DNA from: Solirubrobacterales bacterium | GTDB taxonomy: Bacteria > Actinomycetota > Thermoleophilia > Solirubrobacterales > Solirubrobacteraceae | Direction: 5' to 3' | Length of the DNA stretch: 64,000 nt | Assembly: GCA_003138355.1 (NCBI GenBank) | Contig: PLFX01000042.1 | Location: forward strand, 38,351-102,350 | Part shown: piece by piece, positions 18,999-27,674 of the stretch | Position numbering within the stretch: position 1 is the stretch's first letter | Layout of the letters: every line of letters begins with the position of its first letter | Notes under the pieces: generated by a model | What the model was told of the DNA's origin: nothing | The model's database searches: none | Seen by the model: only the letters and a program-made list of their open reading frames with translations | Made by a program: the position numbers and the translations under genes

Positions 18999-19391
18999 TC
19001 AGATGTGGTACATCGTGCGCCCGCTCTCGCGCTGCTCACCCTCGATCAGCTCGGCCAGGGTCACCGCGGCGAGCACTCCGCGCGTTGCCTGCGCCGCCTC
19101 GAGGAACACACCCCGCGCCTCGGCGCCGAGAGCGCCGTCGAGCAGCTCGACCACGTCGAGGACGCTGATGTCCGCCGGGTCACGCGCGAACGCGTAGCCA
19201 CCCTTCACCCCGCGGTATGAGCGCAGGATTCCGGCGCGGCGCAGCACAGAGAAGAGCTGCTCGAGGAACTGCACCGGTATCTGGCGTCGGCGCGCGAGCT
19301 CCGCGATCGGAACGGGCGCGCCCTCACCGCTCAACCCGAGCTCGATGAGCGCCTGCACGGCATACGGGGACTTCGTCGTGATCGAGAGCAA
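18999..19391 (-). CDS. Rrf2 family transcriptional regulator, cysteine-free
   Basis: 130 aa. Winged helix with the Rrf2 pattern: SITTKSPYAVQALIELGLSG at the start, IPVQFLEQLFSVLRRAGILR recognition region (about 37-56) and GVKGGYAFARDP wing. Rrf2 proteins such as IscR or NsrR bind an Fe-S cluster through three cysteines; this one has no cysteine at all, like CymR, which represses cysteine genes together with CysK. With cysK 1.6 kb downstream on the same strand, a CymR-like role is a reasonable inference. It lies 27 bp upstream of the LCP gene. Confidence 0.85.
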   Translation of the reverse strand: MLSITTKSPYAVQALIELGLSGEGAPVPIAELARRRQIPVQFLEQLFSVLRRAGILRSYRGVKGGYAFARDPADISVLDVVELLDGALGAEARGVFLEAAQATRGVLAAVTLAELIEGEQRESGRTMYHI

Positions 19392-19603
19392 GCCACGCCA
19401 CCTTACTGCGACCCCGATGGGGTGGTTGGCCTGTCAGAGCTCGCGCTGTTCGAAGCTGATGACGCCGGCCGCGAAATGTGACACGGCGAGGCCGCGAACA
19501 CCAACTCGGGCGTGATCGATCGGGCGCTGCGCTACCCGCGGCGCCGTCGGCGCACGCGACCGTCGCCCGGGGCGCATAGCGCACCCGGAGCACGGCGGTC
19601 AGT

Positions 19604-20698
19604 TCAGAGCCAGCCGCGCTCGGTGGCGATCAGGACAGCCTGCGCGCGGTCGACGGCGCCAAGCTTGCCGTAGACGTTGTGCAGATGCGTCCGCACCGTG
19701 CTGGTCGAGAGCGTGAGGTCCTGGGCGATCTGCTTGTAGACCTTGCCCTCCGCGAGCAGGCGCAGGACGTCGCGCTCGCGCGCGGACAGCGGGCATGCCT
19801 CGACTACGCGCCGGCGGCCGGTGCCGGAAGACTGGGGCAGCTCGTAGAGAACCGCGCGCAGCTCGGTCGACCCGACACCCGCGGTTCGGGCGACACGCAA
19901 CATGTCGGCCGGCGAGACGGGATCGTCGTGCACATAGTGCGCGAGCATGTCGGCGAGGCGGACGAGAGCGGCATCGCCATCGAGCTCATCGGAGTGATGG
20001 CGCTCGATCGCGTTTGCGAGCGACTTCGGCAGGCCCCAGCGCCGCGCGAGGACGCCGCCCACGACCGCGTGGTCGACGCCGAGCTCGCGACGTTCGCGTT
20101 GCACGCGCTCCTCCGGGGTACGCGCGTCGCGATGAACCGCCGCCGGGTAGCCCGAATAGGCGTGCATCAGGACGAGCTTGCCGATGTCGTGGAGCAGCGC
20201 CGAGACGATCAGGCGATCGCGGTCGGGGTAGCCGATCTCGACCGCGAGCAGCTCGGCCGCCGCGCGCGTGGCCAGCGCGTGCAGGCGAAAGCGGTCGGGT
20301 GCGCCCTCCCAGACTGCGCTGCGCTCAAAGTAGTCGAACGTACGCATGCGTTCGGCGAGCTGGTGTACGGCTTCCGGGCTGAGGACGCGGACAGCGTCCG
20401 GGATGTTCTCGATCCGAGCGCCACCGCGGCCGGGCGCCTCATTGGCGAAGCGCAGCACGGCGACAACAAGCGCGATATCCGCCTCGACGGTCTCAACGAC
20501 ATCGGCGAGCGGAATCCGGTGATTGCCCACCAATGCGAGCAGACGATTACGTGCCTCGGCCAGCGCCGGAAAGCCTTCGAGGGCCTCGAATGCCGCGGTG
20601 AGGCGCCGTCCATGGCCTTCGCCCTGCCGCTCTTCGAGCGGTTGGACTGGGGATTCGGTCGCCGTCCGCGGAACCGCGACCGTCTCGTTAGCTGCCAT
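19604..20698 (-). CDS. HDOD domain protein with C-terminal LuxR-type HTH
   Basis: 364 aa from the ATG at 20698, or 378 aa from 20740. Residues about 35-260 form an HDOD domain (FPALAEARNRLLALVGNHRI, then VSALLHDIGKLVLMHAYSGY), a degenerate HD fold used in signalling. Residues about 300-360 are a LuxR/GerE helix-turn-helix: CPLSARERDVLRLLAEGKVY, KQIAQDLTLSTSTVRTHLHN, VYGKLGAVDRAQAV. A one-piece sensor-regulator is implied, but the signal and targets are unknown. No receiver domain is present. HD-type residues HDIGK are kept in the middle, so residual phosphohydrolase activity cannot be excluded. Confidence 0.88.
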   Translation of the reverse strand: MAANETVAVPRTATESPVQPLEERQGEGHGRRLTAAFEALEGFPALAEARNRLLALVGNHRIPLADVVETVEADIALVVAVLRFANEAPGRGGARIENIPDAVRVLSPEAVHQLAERMRTFDYFERSAVWEGAPDRFRLHALATRAAAELLAVEIGYPDRDRLIVSALLHDIGKLVLMHAYSGYPAAVHRDARTPEERVQRERRELGVDHAVVGGVLARRWGLPKSLANAIERHHSDELDGDAALVRLADMLAHYVHDDPVSPADMLRVARTAGVGSTELRAVLYELPQSSGTGRRRVVEACPLSARERDVLRLLAEGKVYKQIAQDLTLSTSTVRTHLHNVYGKLGAVDRAQAVLIATERGWL

Positions 20699-20813
20699 TC
20701 GCGCTTGCTCTCTGTTCTCTCGGGGGTGGAGCTCCCGCATCCATGCGCGAGCTTCGTTTGGGCGTCCACCGCCCGGATATCACCTCCTTCATCGGCAGCC
20801 TTGGCCGAAACGT

Positions 20814-22145
20814 TTACCCCAGGGCGCGATCAATCCTGGCGAGCGCTTCCGCGCGCCCGAGGACGGCGACGGTCTCGAAGATGCCGGGTGAGACGGCACG
20901 TCCCATCAGCGCCACCCGCAGCGGTTGGTAGACAGCCGCCGGCTTGAGCTCTCGCCGATCGACGATCGCTGTGAGCGCGGCCTCGACTGATCTAACGTCG
21001 AACGGATCGGGCAGCGCGGCGAGCACTCCGCGGATATCGCGTAAGACCGACAACCCCGCCGCGTCGAGCCAGCGTTCGCGCGCTTTCGGATCGTCCGCTG
21101 GGCCATCGAAGATCGGGCCGCACAGCGGCCAGAAGTCGGCGAGCGTCTGGAGCTTGTCGGCACTGATCGCAGCGGCCGGGCCAAGCCCGTCACGGCCGTA
21201 ATAGGCCTCAAGCGCGGCGGTGAGCTCGTCCTCGCTGAGCGCCCGCATGTAGCGGCCGTTCAGCCAGCGCAGCTTCGTCTCGTCGAAGCGGGCCGGGTTT
21301 CGCTGAACGCCCGCGATGTCGAAGCGCGCGATCAGCTCATCGGTCGAGATGATCGTCTCGTCGTCGCCTGCACCCCAGCCGAGCAGGGCGAGGTAGTTGC
21401 GAACCGCCGCCGGCAGGTATCCGGCCTCGCGCAGCTCCTGGACCGAGGCTGCGCCGTGGCGCTTGGAGAGCTTCTTGCCGTCCGGGCCGTGCAGCAGCGG
21501 GAGGTGCCCGTAGCGCGGCGGGCTCGCGCCGAGCGCCTCGATGATCAGCAGCTGCTTCGCGGTGTTCGTCAGGTGGTCGTTGCCGCGAATCACATGTGTG
21601 ATCTGAGCGTCGAGGTCGTCGACCGCGACCGCCAGGTTGTAGAGCGGTGTTCCATCGGCGCGCGCGATGACGAGGTCGTCGAGCGAGCGATTCGGCGTTC
21701 GCACCGTCCCGACGACGAGGTCATCGACGACCGTGTCACCCTCATCGGGGACTCGCAGGCGGACCGCGCCGGCGCCTTCGTCCTGCCCGCGGAAGCCGCG
21801 GTCGTCCCCGTGCTCGGCCTTCCATGCCTTGACGTGCTCGGCGGTCGCCGCGCTGCGGTACGCGCGCCCCGCTGCGAGCAGCTGATCGACCGCGGCACGA
21901 TGGCGATCCTCGCGCTGGGACTGGAAGATCGGGCCCTCATCCCAGTCGAGCTCCAGCCAGCGCAGCGCATCGAGGATCTGCTCTACGTTCTCGGCCGTCG
22001 AGCGCTCGCTGTCGGTATCTTCGATCCGCAGCACGAAGCGCCCGGCGGCGCTGCGCGCGAGCAGCCAGTTGAAAAGGGCGGTGCGGGCGCCGCCGATGTG
22101 GAGCGCCCCGGTCGGGGAAGGAGCGAAGCGAACTCGCATGGCCAT
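20814..22145 (-). CDS. gltX: Glutamyl-tRNA synthetase
   Basis: 443 aa class I synthetase. HIGH-type PTGALHIGGARTALFNWLLA (about 10-29), RIEDTDSERS, and the KMSKS loop KKLSKRHG (about 231). The zinc-site cysteines of the E. coli enzyme are not seen (YRSAATAEHVKAW instead). With gatCAB present and no GlnRS visible it probably charges both tRNA(Glu) and tRNA(Gln). Either the ATG at 22145 or the one at 22139 may be used. The divergent nfo gene starts only 6 bp away, leaving no separate promoter space. Confidence 0.96.
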   Translation of the reverse strand: MAMRVRFAPSPTGALHIGGARTALFNWLLARSAAGRFVLRIEDTDSERSTAENVEQILDALRWLELDWDEGPIFQSQREDRHRAAVDQLLAAGRAYRSAATAEHVKAWKAEHGDDRGFRGQDEGAGAVRLRVPDEGDTVVDDLVVGTVRTPNRSLDDLVIARADGTPLYNLAVAVDDLDAQITHVIRGNDHLTNTAKQLLIIEALGASPPRYGHLPLLHGPDGKKLSKRHGAASVQELREAGYLPAAVRNYLALLGWGAGDDETIISTDELIARFDIAGVQRNPARFDETKLRWLNGRYMRALSEDELTAALEAYYGRDGLGPAAAISADKLQTLADFWPLCGPIFDGPADDPKARERWLDAAGLSVLRDIRGVLAALPDPFDVRSVEAALTAIVDRRELKPAAVYQPLRVALMGRAVSPGIFETVAVLGRAEALARIDRALG

Positions 22146-22151
22146 CCGCGG

Positions 22152-22994
22152 ATGCTAATCGGCGCCCACGTCTCGCCCGCCGGCGGCGTCTGGCGCGCTG
22201 TCGAGCGCGGGAGCGCACTCGGGGCGCAGGCAATCCAGATCTTCAACCAGTCGCCGCGCATGTGGCGGCCGACGCACTACGGAGACGAGGCCCTCGCGCG
22301 GTTTCGCGAGGATCTCGCTGCGAGCGAGATCGGCGCGGTGATGATCCACGCGGTCTACCTGCTCAACTGCGCGTCAGACGACCCTGAGATCCGGGCAAAG
22401 TCGCTCGCCTCGCTTACCCACTCCCTGTGCGTCGGTGACTCGATTGGCGCAACCTGCGTGGTCGTACATCCCGGCTCAGCCAAGACCGGCCACGTCGGCG
22501 AGGCGATCGCGCGCGCCGGCGAACTGTTCCGCGAGGCGCTCGCGGCGTCGGAGCGCTGCCCGCTGCATCTCGAGAACACGGCCGGCGCCGGGGGCACCCT
22601 GGGGCGCTCGTTCGATGAGCTCGCCGCCCTGCTCGAGGCCGGCGGCGACGGCGAACGGCTTGGCGTCTGCCTCGACTCCTGCCACCTACTGGCCTCCGGC
22701 TTCGAGATCCGCACTCCAGACGCGCTTCGCACGACGATCGACGCGTGCGAGCGTGCGATTGGGCGTGGGCGGATCGGCTCCCTGCATCTCAATGACTCGC
22801 AGACACCCCTTGGCTCGAACCGCGACCGCCACGCCAACATCGGCGACGGGGAGCTCGGGATCGAGGGCGCCCGCGCGTTCGTCAACGAGCCGCGCTTCAG
22901 GGCGCTTCCATGCGTGCTCGAGACGCCCGGACCGGATCGCAGCGGGCCGACCGCCGCAGAGGTCGCGCTCGTCCGCGGCCTGATCGCGGGCTAG
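22152..22994 (+). CDS. nfo: Endonuclease IV (AP endonuclease)
   Basis: 280 aa starting MLIGAHVSPAGGVWRAVERG. TIM-barrel AP endonuclease with the metal-ligand blocks: IQIFNQSPRMW (about 28), VVHPGSAKTG (about 104), HLENTAGAGGTLG (about 140), CLDSCHLLASGF (about 175), LHLNDSQTPLGSNRDRHANI and the terminal LETPGPD. It cuts DNA 5' to abasic sites in base excision repair. The start is inferred from family alignment; the frame stays open upstream across gltX, which is only antisense coincidence. Confidence 0.95.
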   Translation: MLIGAHVSPAGGVWRAVERGSALGAQAIQIFNQSPRMWRPTHYGDEALARFREDLAASEIGAVMIHAVYLLNCASDDPEIRAKSLASLTHSLCVGDSIGATCVVVHPGSAKTGHVGEAIARAGELFREALAASERCPLHLENTAGAGGTLGRSFDELAALLEAGGDGERLGVCLDSCHLLASGFEIRTPDALRTTIDACERAIGRGRIGSLHLNDSQTPLGSNRDRHANIGDGELGIEGARAFVNEPRFRALPCVLETPGPDRSGPTAAEVALVRGLIAG

Positions 22995-23100
22995 CGCCCC
23001 GCGAGCTTCCTAACTGAGCGACAACACGGGCGTAATGGGGGAAGCACGTCACCCAATGCCTGCGCAACACGGTGGTTGTATCCCTCACGCAGGAGTGGTG

Positions 23101-23304
23101 ATGGCGAGCTCTCAACTCACGTACACGGATCACGACGCGGTGGGCGCGGCCGCGGCATTCGCTGCCGCCGAGCGGCGGCGAACGATCCTGTGCGACGCGA
23201 AAGCTGCCTGGCTCCTCGCCTTCGACGCCTTCAAGGCCGAGGAGGCGCGACTCCGACAGGGAGCCGAGATGCGGGAGAGGCACGTGCCCGCCGGCGACGC
23301 GTAA
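23101..23304 (+). CDS. Small hypothetical protein (67 aa)
   Basis: 67 aa from the ATG at 23101, which has AGGAG 6 nt upstream; a longer frame from 23035 exists but its start lacks such a site. Sequence begins MASSQLTYTDHDAVGAAAAF and is predicted to be mostly helical, with Ala/Glu/Arg-rich amphipathic stretches (RQGAEMRERHV). No family recognised. It stands alone between nfo and the convergent gene at 23362. Confidence 0.45.
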   Translation: MASSQLTYTDHDAVGAAAAFAAAERRRTILCDAKAAWLLAFDAFKAEEARLRQGAEMRERHVPAGDA

Positions 23305-23361
23305 GCGCCGCCGGCGTGCGCGCGCGCAGCAGCAACGACCCGCCACCACGCGCGACGGCGC

Positions 23362-24021
23362 TCAGCTCGTCGCAATTCGCAGCGACTCGCCGCCGCCGCC
23401 GAGCACGACTGGACCGTGCGCCACGAAGACGTGCTCGACCGGGAGCTCCGTGAGCGCACGGAGTAGCGCACGGAGCCTTGCCGCGCCGCCCGCGGGTTGC
23501 GTCCATGACTCCGGACATACGCGAAGCTCACCGGCGCTCGTTCGAATCATCGCGTCACCGAAGACGAGCGCCGCCTGCCGCGGGAGCCATAACGCGATCT
23601 CGTCAGCTCGCTCGACATCGACGACGCGCGGTCCGTCAAAGAGCTCGTCCCCTTCACCGACTGAACGGTCAAACGCGTAAAGCGCGCGCTCGTCCTCGCT
23701 GTGCGGCTTGGCCCACACCTCGGCGCTGTACCGGTTCGCGGCGTCGGGAATGCTCCGCTGGTGCCAGTGGCAGGTGCGCACGATCCCGGCGCATCCGCCC
23801 CGGTCTGCCACGAGTCGATCGAGCGTGTCCCAGTCATCGACGAGGGGATCGATCAGGACGAGGCCCCGGGAAGTTGCGAGCGCCCACCATGCAACCTGCT
23901 GCTCCCAGCCATCCTCGCCGCCCTCGTCCTCGGTCCATTCAGGATGGAGCGCCTCAAACCGCCAGAGCCCATCGATGATCTCTCCGGTCGTGCTTTGAGC
24001 CATCGGCCGAGAGTCTTGCAC
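23362..24021 (-). CDS. Metallo-beta-lactamase-fold-like protein with altered metal site
   Basis: 219 aa from a GTG with GAGG upstream, or 213 aa from the ATG at 24003. The layout resembles MBL hydrolases: GLVLIDPLVDDWDTLDRLVA (about 53-72), then TCHWHQRSIPDAA where HxHxDH normally sits, LWLPRQAALVFGDAM near 150 and a final HVFVAHGPVV. Only H85 and H87 of the first motif survive; the Asp/His pair is replaced by Arg-Ser, and the third ligand position is GDAMIR. A non-catalytic or single-metal role is possible. No substrate is predicted. Confidence 0.6.
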   Translation of the reverse strand: MQDSRPMAQSTTGEIIDGLWRFEALHPEWTEDEGGEDGWEQQVAWWALATSRGLVLIDPLVDDWDTLDRLVADRGGCAGIVRTCHWHQRSIPDAANRYSAEVWAKPHSEDERALYAFDRSVGEGDELFDGPRVVDVERADEIALWLPRQAALVFGDAMIRTSAGELRVCPESWTQPAGGAARLRALLRALTELPVEHVFVAHGPVVLGGGGESLRIATS

Positions 24022-24088
24022 GGGCGCCTCGCCCGGACGACGACTTCCGCGCCGTCCCGAACGCGAACGGCGGCGGCGACCGCGCCCG

Positions 24089-27000
24089 CTAGGCGACGAG
24101 GCGCGCCGGGGCGCCGGTCAGCTGCTCGAGCTCGGCGCGCAGGCTGACGCTCGGCTCGACGCGGTAGCCCTCGCCGAGGCGGATCCGCGTCTCGCCGAGC
24201 TCGACGACGACCTCGGCGGTGCCGGGGAAGGCGGCGAGTACGTGCTTGAGGTCTGAGAGGAGCTCGGCCCGGCCGTGTTCGCCGCTCAGCGCGAGGTGGA
24301 GCTTCTTCGGTCGCGCGGCTTCGCGCGCCGCGACGCGGGCGCGCTCCACCTCCTCCGGATCGGGCTGAAAGAGCTCGATCGACTGCGCGACGACGCTCGT
24401 TTCACCGTCCTTGTGGTCGACGCGCCCGCGAACGAGGACGATCATGTCCGCCTCGAGCGGGCGGCCGAGCGACTCGAGCGCCGTCTCGAACACGATCAGC
24501 TCGGCCTGGCCCTCGAGATCGTCGAGCGTCGCGAAGGTCATGTCGGTGCCGGAGCGCGTGCGGATCTTGCGCGCCTGCGTGACGATTCCCCCGATCGTGA
24601 CGCTGTCCTTGTCGGGGCGCGCGGCGACCTCCGCCAGTGGGCAGTCGACGGCGGCGCGGAGTGCCTCGCGCACGGCCTTGAGCGGGTGCGCCGAGATGAA
24701 CAGGCCGATCGCCTCCTTCTCGACCACAAGCAGCTCGTGCTGCTCGAACTCGACGGCCGGGATCGGCGGCCGATGCGCGGCCGGCGCGCTCGCGGGCTCG
24801 CCGGCTCCGCCGCCCAGGTCGAAGATCGAGGCCTGGCCGATCAGCGCGTCCTGCTGTGCGCGCTGGCCCGCGCCCTGCGCCTGCTCGAGCACGGTGAGCA
24901 TGCCGCGGCGCGTCGCCCCGGTCGACCCGAGCGCGCCGCACTTGATCAGCGCCTCGATCGCCTTCTTGTTCACCGCGCGCGCGTCGACGCGCTCGGTGAA
25001 GTCCCATAGTGAGCGGAACGGACCGCCGTCCTCGCGCGCGCGTTTGATCGCCTCGACCGCCTGGTAGCCGACGCCCTTGACGGCGTCCAGGCCAAAACGG
25101 ATGTTGCCGTCGACGACCTGGAATTCGTGGTCTGAGACGTTGACGTCGGGCGGCAGGATCTCGATGCCCATGTCCTCGCAGCGCGCGACGAAGAACGGCA
25201 CCTTGTCCTTGGTCGACATCACCGAGGAGATCAGCGCCGCCATGTACTCGGCCGGGTAGTTCGCCTTCAGCCACGCCGTCCGGTAGCTGATCAGGCCGTA
25301 GCAGGCTGCGTGGCTGCGGTTGAACGAGTAGTCGGCCGAGCGCTCGTTGGTCAGCCAGAGGAAGTCGATCACCTTCTCGGCGGTCCCGCTCGCGCGGCAA
25401 CCGGCGACGAAGTCGGGCTTGAGCGCTGCCATCGCCGCGCGGTTCTTCTTGCCGATCGCCTTGCGCAGGTCATCGGCCTTGCCGCCGGAGAAGCCGGCGA
25501 GCTCCTTGGCGATCTGCATCGCCTGCTCCTGGTAGAGGATCACGCCCATCGACGAGGCGAGGATCGGCCGCAGGCGCGCGTCCAGGTAGTCGACCGACGC
25601 GGGGTCGTGCTTGCCGCGCGCGTAGGTCGGAATCTGATCGAGCGCGCCGGGCCGGTAGAGCGCGTTGAGCGCGATGAGGTCCTCGAAGCAGTCAGGCCGG
25701 ACCTTCTTGAGGGCCTCGCGCATGCCCTCGGACTCCATCTGGAAGACGCCGACCGAGTCGCCTCGCGCGAGCATCTCGTAGGTCTTTGCATCATCGAGGC
25801 GCAGGCCGGTCATGTCCGGCCGCTCGCCGGTCGAGCGTTCAATGATGTCGAGCGCATCCTCGATCACGTCGAGGTTGCGCAGGCCGAGGAAATCCATCTT
25901 GAGCAGGCCGATCTCCTCGATCGGCTTCATCGAGAACTGCGTGACGGTTCGGTACTGGCGCTCACCGCGCTCGTCGACGCCGGCATCGGCCAGCTGCAGC
26001 GGCACGATCTCGGTCAACGGGCGGTCCGCGATCACGACCGCCGCGGCATGGATCGAGGAGTTGCGCACGATGCCCTCGAGGCCTCGCGCCATGTCGATGA
26101 TCTGGCGCGCCGTGTCGTCGATGTCATAGAGCGCGCGCAACGGCTCACCCGGCTTGAGGCAGTCCTCGAAGCTCGGCGGCCGGCCCTGCTGGGGATCGGG
26201 GATCAACTTCGCGAGCCTGTCGCCCTGTGCGTAGTCGTGGCCGAGGACGCGCGCCGCATCGCGTGTCGCCTGGCGCGGGAACATCTTGCCGAAGGTCACG
26301 ATCTGCGCGACCGAGTCGCGGCCGTACTTATCGACGACGTAACGCATCACGCGCTCGCGACCGCGCACCGAGAAGTCGATGTCGATGTCCGGCATCGAGA
26401 CGCGCTCGGGGTTGAGGAAGCGCTCGAAGAGCAGGTCGTAGGCGAGCGGGTCGACGTCGGTGATCCGCAGCGCGTAGGAGACGATCGAGCCTGCCGCCGA
26501 GCCGCGCCCCGGACCGACCGCGATGCCGTTGTTCTTCGCGAAGTTCACGAAGTCCCAGACGATCAGGAAGTAGGAGTTGAAGCCCATTCGGCCGATCACC
26601 TCGAGCTCGAGCTCCATCCGCTCGAACACCTGGGCCGACGGCGGGTCGCCGTAGCGCTCGCGCAGGCCGGCCTCGACGAGCCGCCGCAGGTAGCTCGCGT
26701 CGGTTTCGCCCTCCGGCACCGGATAGGCGGGGATCAGCTGGCGGCCGAGCTCGAGCGATACCTCGCAGCGCTCCGCGATCTCGAGCGTCGTCGCGATCGC
26801 CTCCGGCCACTCCGCGAAGGCGGCCGCCATCGCAGCCGAATCCTTGAGATAGAACTCGTTGGTCTCGAAGGTCAACTTTGGCGCCGCGAGCGTGCTCTTC
26901 GTCTGCACGCACAGCAGCGCCGTGTGGTGGTCGTAGTCCTCGCGGCGCAGATAGTGGACGTCGCCGGTGCCGACGAGCGGGCGCCCAAGCTCGCGCGCCA

Positions 27001-27586
27001 TCTTCACGATCTCCTCGTTGCAGCGATCCTGCAGGGCAAGGCCGTTCTTCTGCACCTCGAAGTAGACGTTCTCGGAGCCGAGCGCGCCGATCAGCTGGTC
27101 GACGTGCTCGCGGCCTTCGGCGATCTGGCCGCTTTCGATTCGCGCGCACAGGCGCGAGGCAAGGCAACCGGTCAGCGCGATGACCCCCGAGCCGTAGCGC
27201 TCGATCTGTGCCATGTCGACGGTCGGACGGCCGCGGTGCAGGCCCTCGAGGAAGCCTGTCGACGACAGCTTCACCAGGTTGCGGTAGCCCTCATCGCTGG
27301 CTGCGAGCAGCGTCAGGTGGTTGCGCTCGATCCGCTGCCCCGGCCGGGCGACGGCGGTGTGGTCATCGACGAAGTAGACCTCGCAGCCGACGATCGGCTT
27401 GATCTGTGCCTTCTTGCACGCCTTGTAGAGCTCGACGGCGCCGTTCATCACGCCGTGGTCGGTGAGCCCGAGCGCCGGCTGCCCGAAGCTCGCGGCACGC
27501 TCGACGAGCCCCTGGATCTTGCACGCTCCGTCGAGCAGCGAGTACTCGGAGTGGACGTGGAGGTGGGCGCAGGTCGGCTCGGCCAT
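24089..27586 (-). CDS. dnaE: DNA polymerase III subunit alpha
   Basis: 1165 aa, full length for DnaE1. PHP domain at the start (HLHVHSEYSLLDG), catalytic aspartates in MPDIDIDFS near residue 400, GPGRGSAAGSIVSYALRITD, the fingers region LGLRNLDVIEDAL, tandem helix-hairpin-helix, and the OB-fold VTIGGIVTQARKIRTRSG near 1000. It is the replicative polymerase. The start MAEPTCAHLHVHSE is the family norm. It stands alone, with a 67-bp gap downstream and the secreted-protein gene 88 bp upstream on the same strand. Confidence 0.97.
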   Translation of the reverse strand: MAEPTCAHLHVHSEYSLLDGACKIQGLVERAASFGQPALGLTDHGVMNGAVELYKACKKAQIKPIVGCEVYFVDDHTAVARPGQRIERNHLTLLAASDEGYRNLVKLSSTGFLEGLHRGRPTVDMAQIERYGSGVIALTGCLASRLCARIESGQIAEGREHVDQLIGALGSENVYFEVQKNGLALQDRCNEEIVKMARELGRPLVGTGDVHYLRREDYDHHTALLCVQTKSTLAAPKLTFETNEFYLKDSAAMAAAFAEWPEAIATTLEIAERCEVSLELGRQLIPAYPVPEGETDASYLRRLVEAGLRERYGDPPSAQVFERMELELEVIGRMGFNSYFLIVWDFVNFAKNNGIAVGPGRGSAAGSIVSYALRITDVDPLAYDLLFERFLNPERVSMPDIDIDFSVRGRERVMRYVVDKYGRDSVAQIVTFGKMFPRQATRDAARVLGHDYAQGDRLAKLIPDPQQGRPPSFEDCLKPGEPLRALYDIDDTARQIIDMARGLEGIVRNSSIHAAAVVIADRPLTEIVPLQLADAGVDERGERQYRTVTQFSMKPIEEIGLLKMDFLGLRNLDVIEDALDIIERSTGERPDMTGLRLDDAKTYEMLARGDSVGVFQMESEGMREALKKVRPDCFEDLIALNALYRPGALDQIPTYARGKHDPASVDYLDARLRPILASSMGVILYQEQAMQIAKELAGFSGGKADDLRKAIGKKNRAAMAALKPDFVAGCRASGTAEKVIDFLWLTNERSADYSFNRSHAACYGLISYRTAWLKANYPAEYMAALISSVMSTKDKVPFFVARCEDMGIEILPPDVNVSDHEFQVVDGNIRFGLDAVKGVGYQAVEAIKRAREDGGPFRSLWDFTERVDARAVNKKAIEALIKCGALGSTGATRRGMLTVLEQAQGAGQRAQQDALIGQASIFDLGGGAGEPASAPAAHRPPIPAVEFEQHELLVVEKEAIGLFISAHPLKAVREALRAAVDCPLAEVAARPDKDSVTIGGIVTQARKIRTRSGTDMTFATLDDLEGQAELIVFETALESLGRPLEADMIVLVRGRVDHKDGETSVVAQSIELFQPDPEEVERARVAAREAARPKKLHLALSGEHGRAELLSDLKHVLAAFPGTAEVVVELGETRIRLGEGYRVEPSVSLRAELEQLTGAPARLVA

Positions 27587-27674
27587 CGGTCTTTGGATCG
27601 TAGGCGTCGGGCCAGACGTGGCCCGGGCGAATCCCGCTATGTGCGACGGGCTGCTCGCGCTCGGGCCGAGCCGC

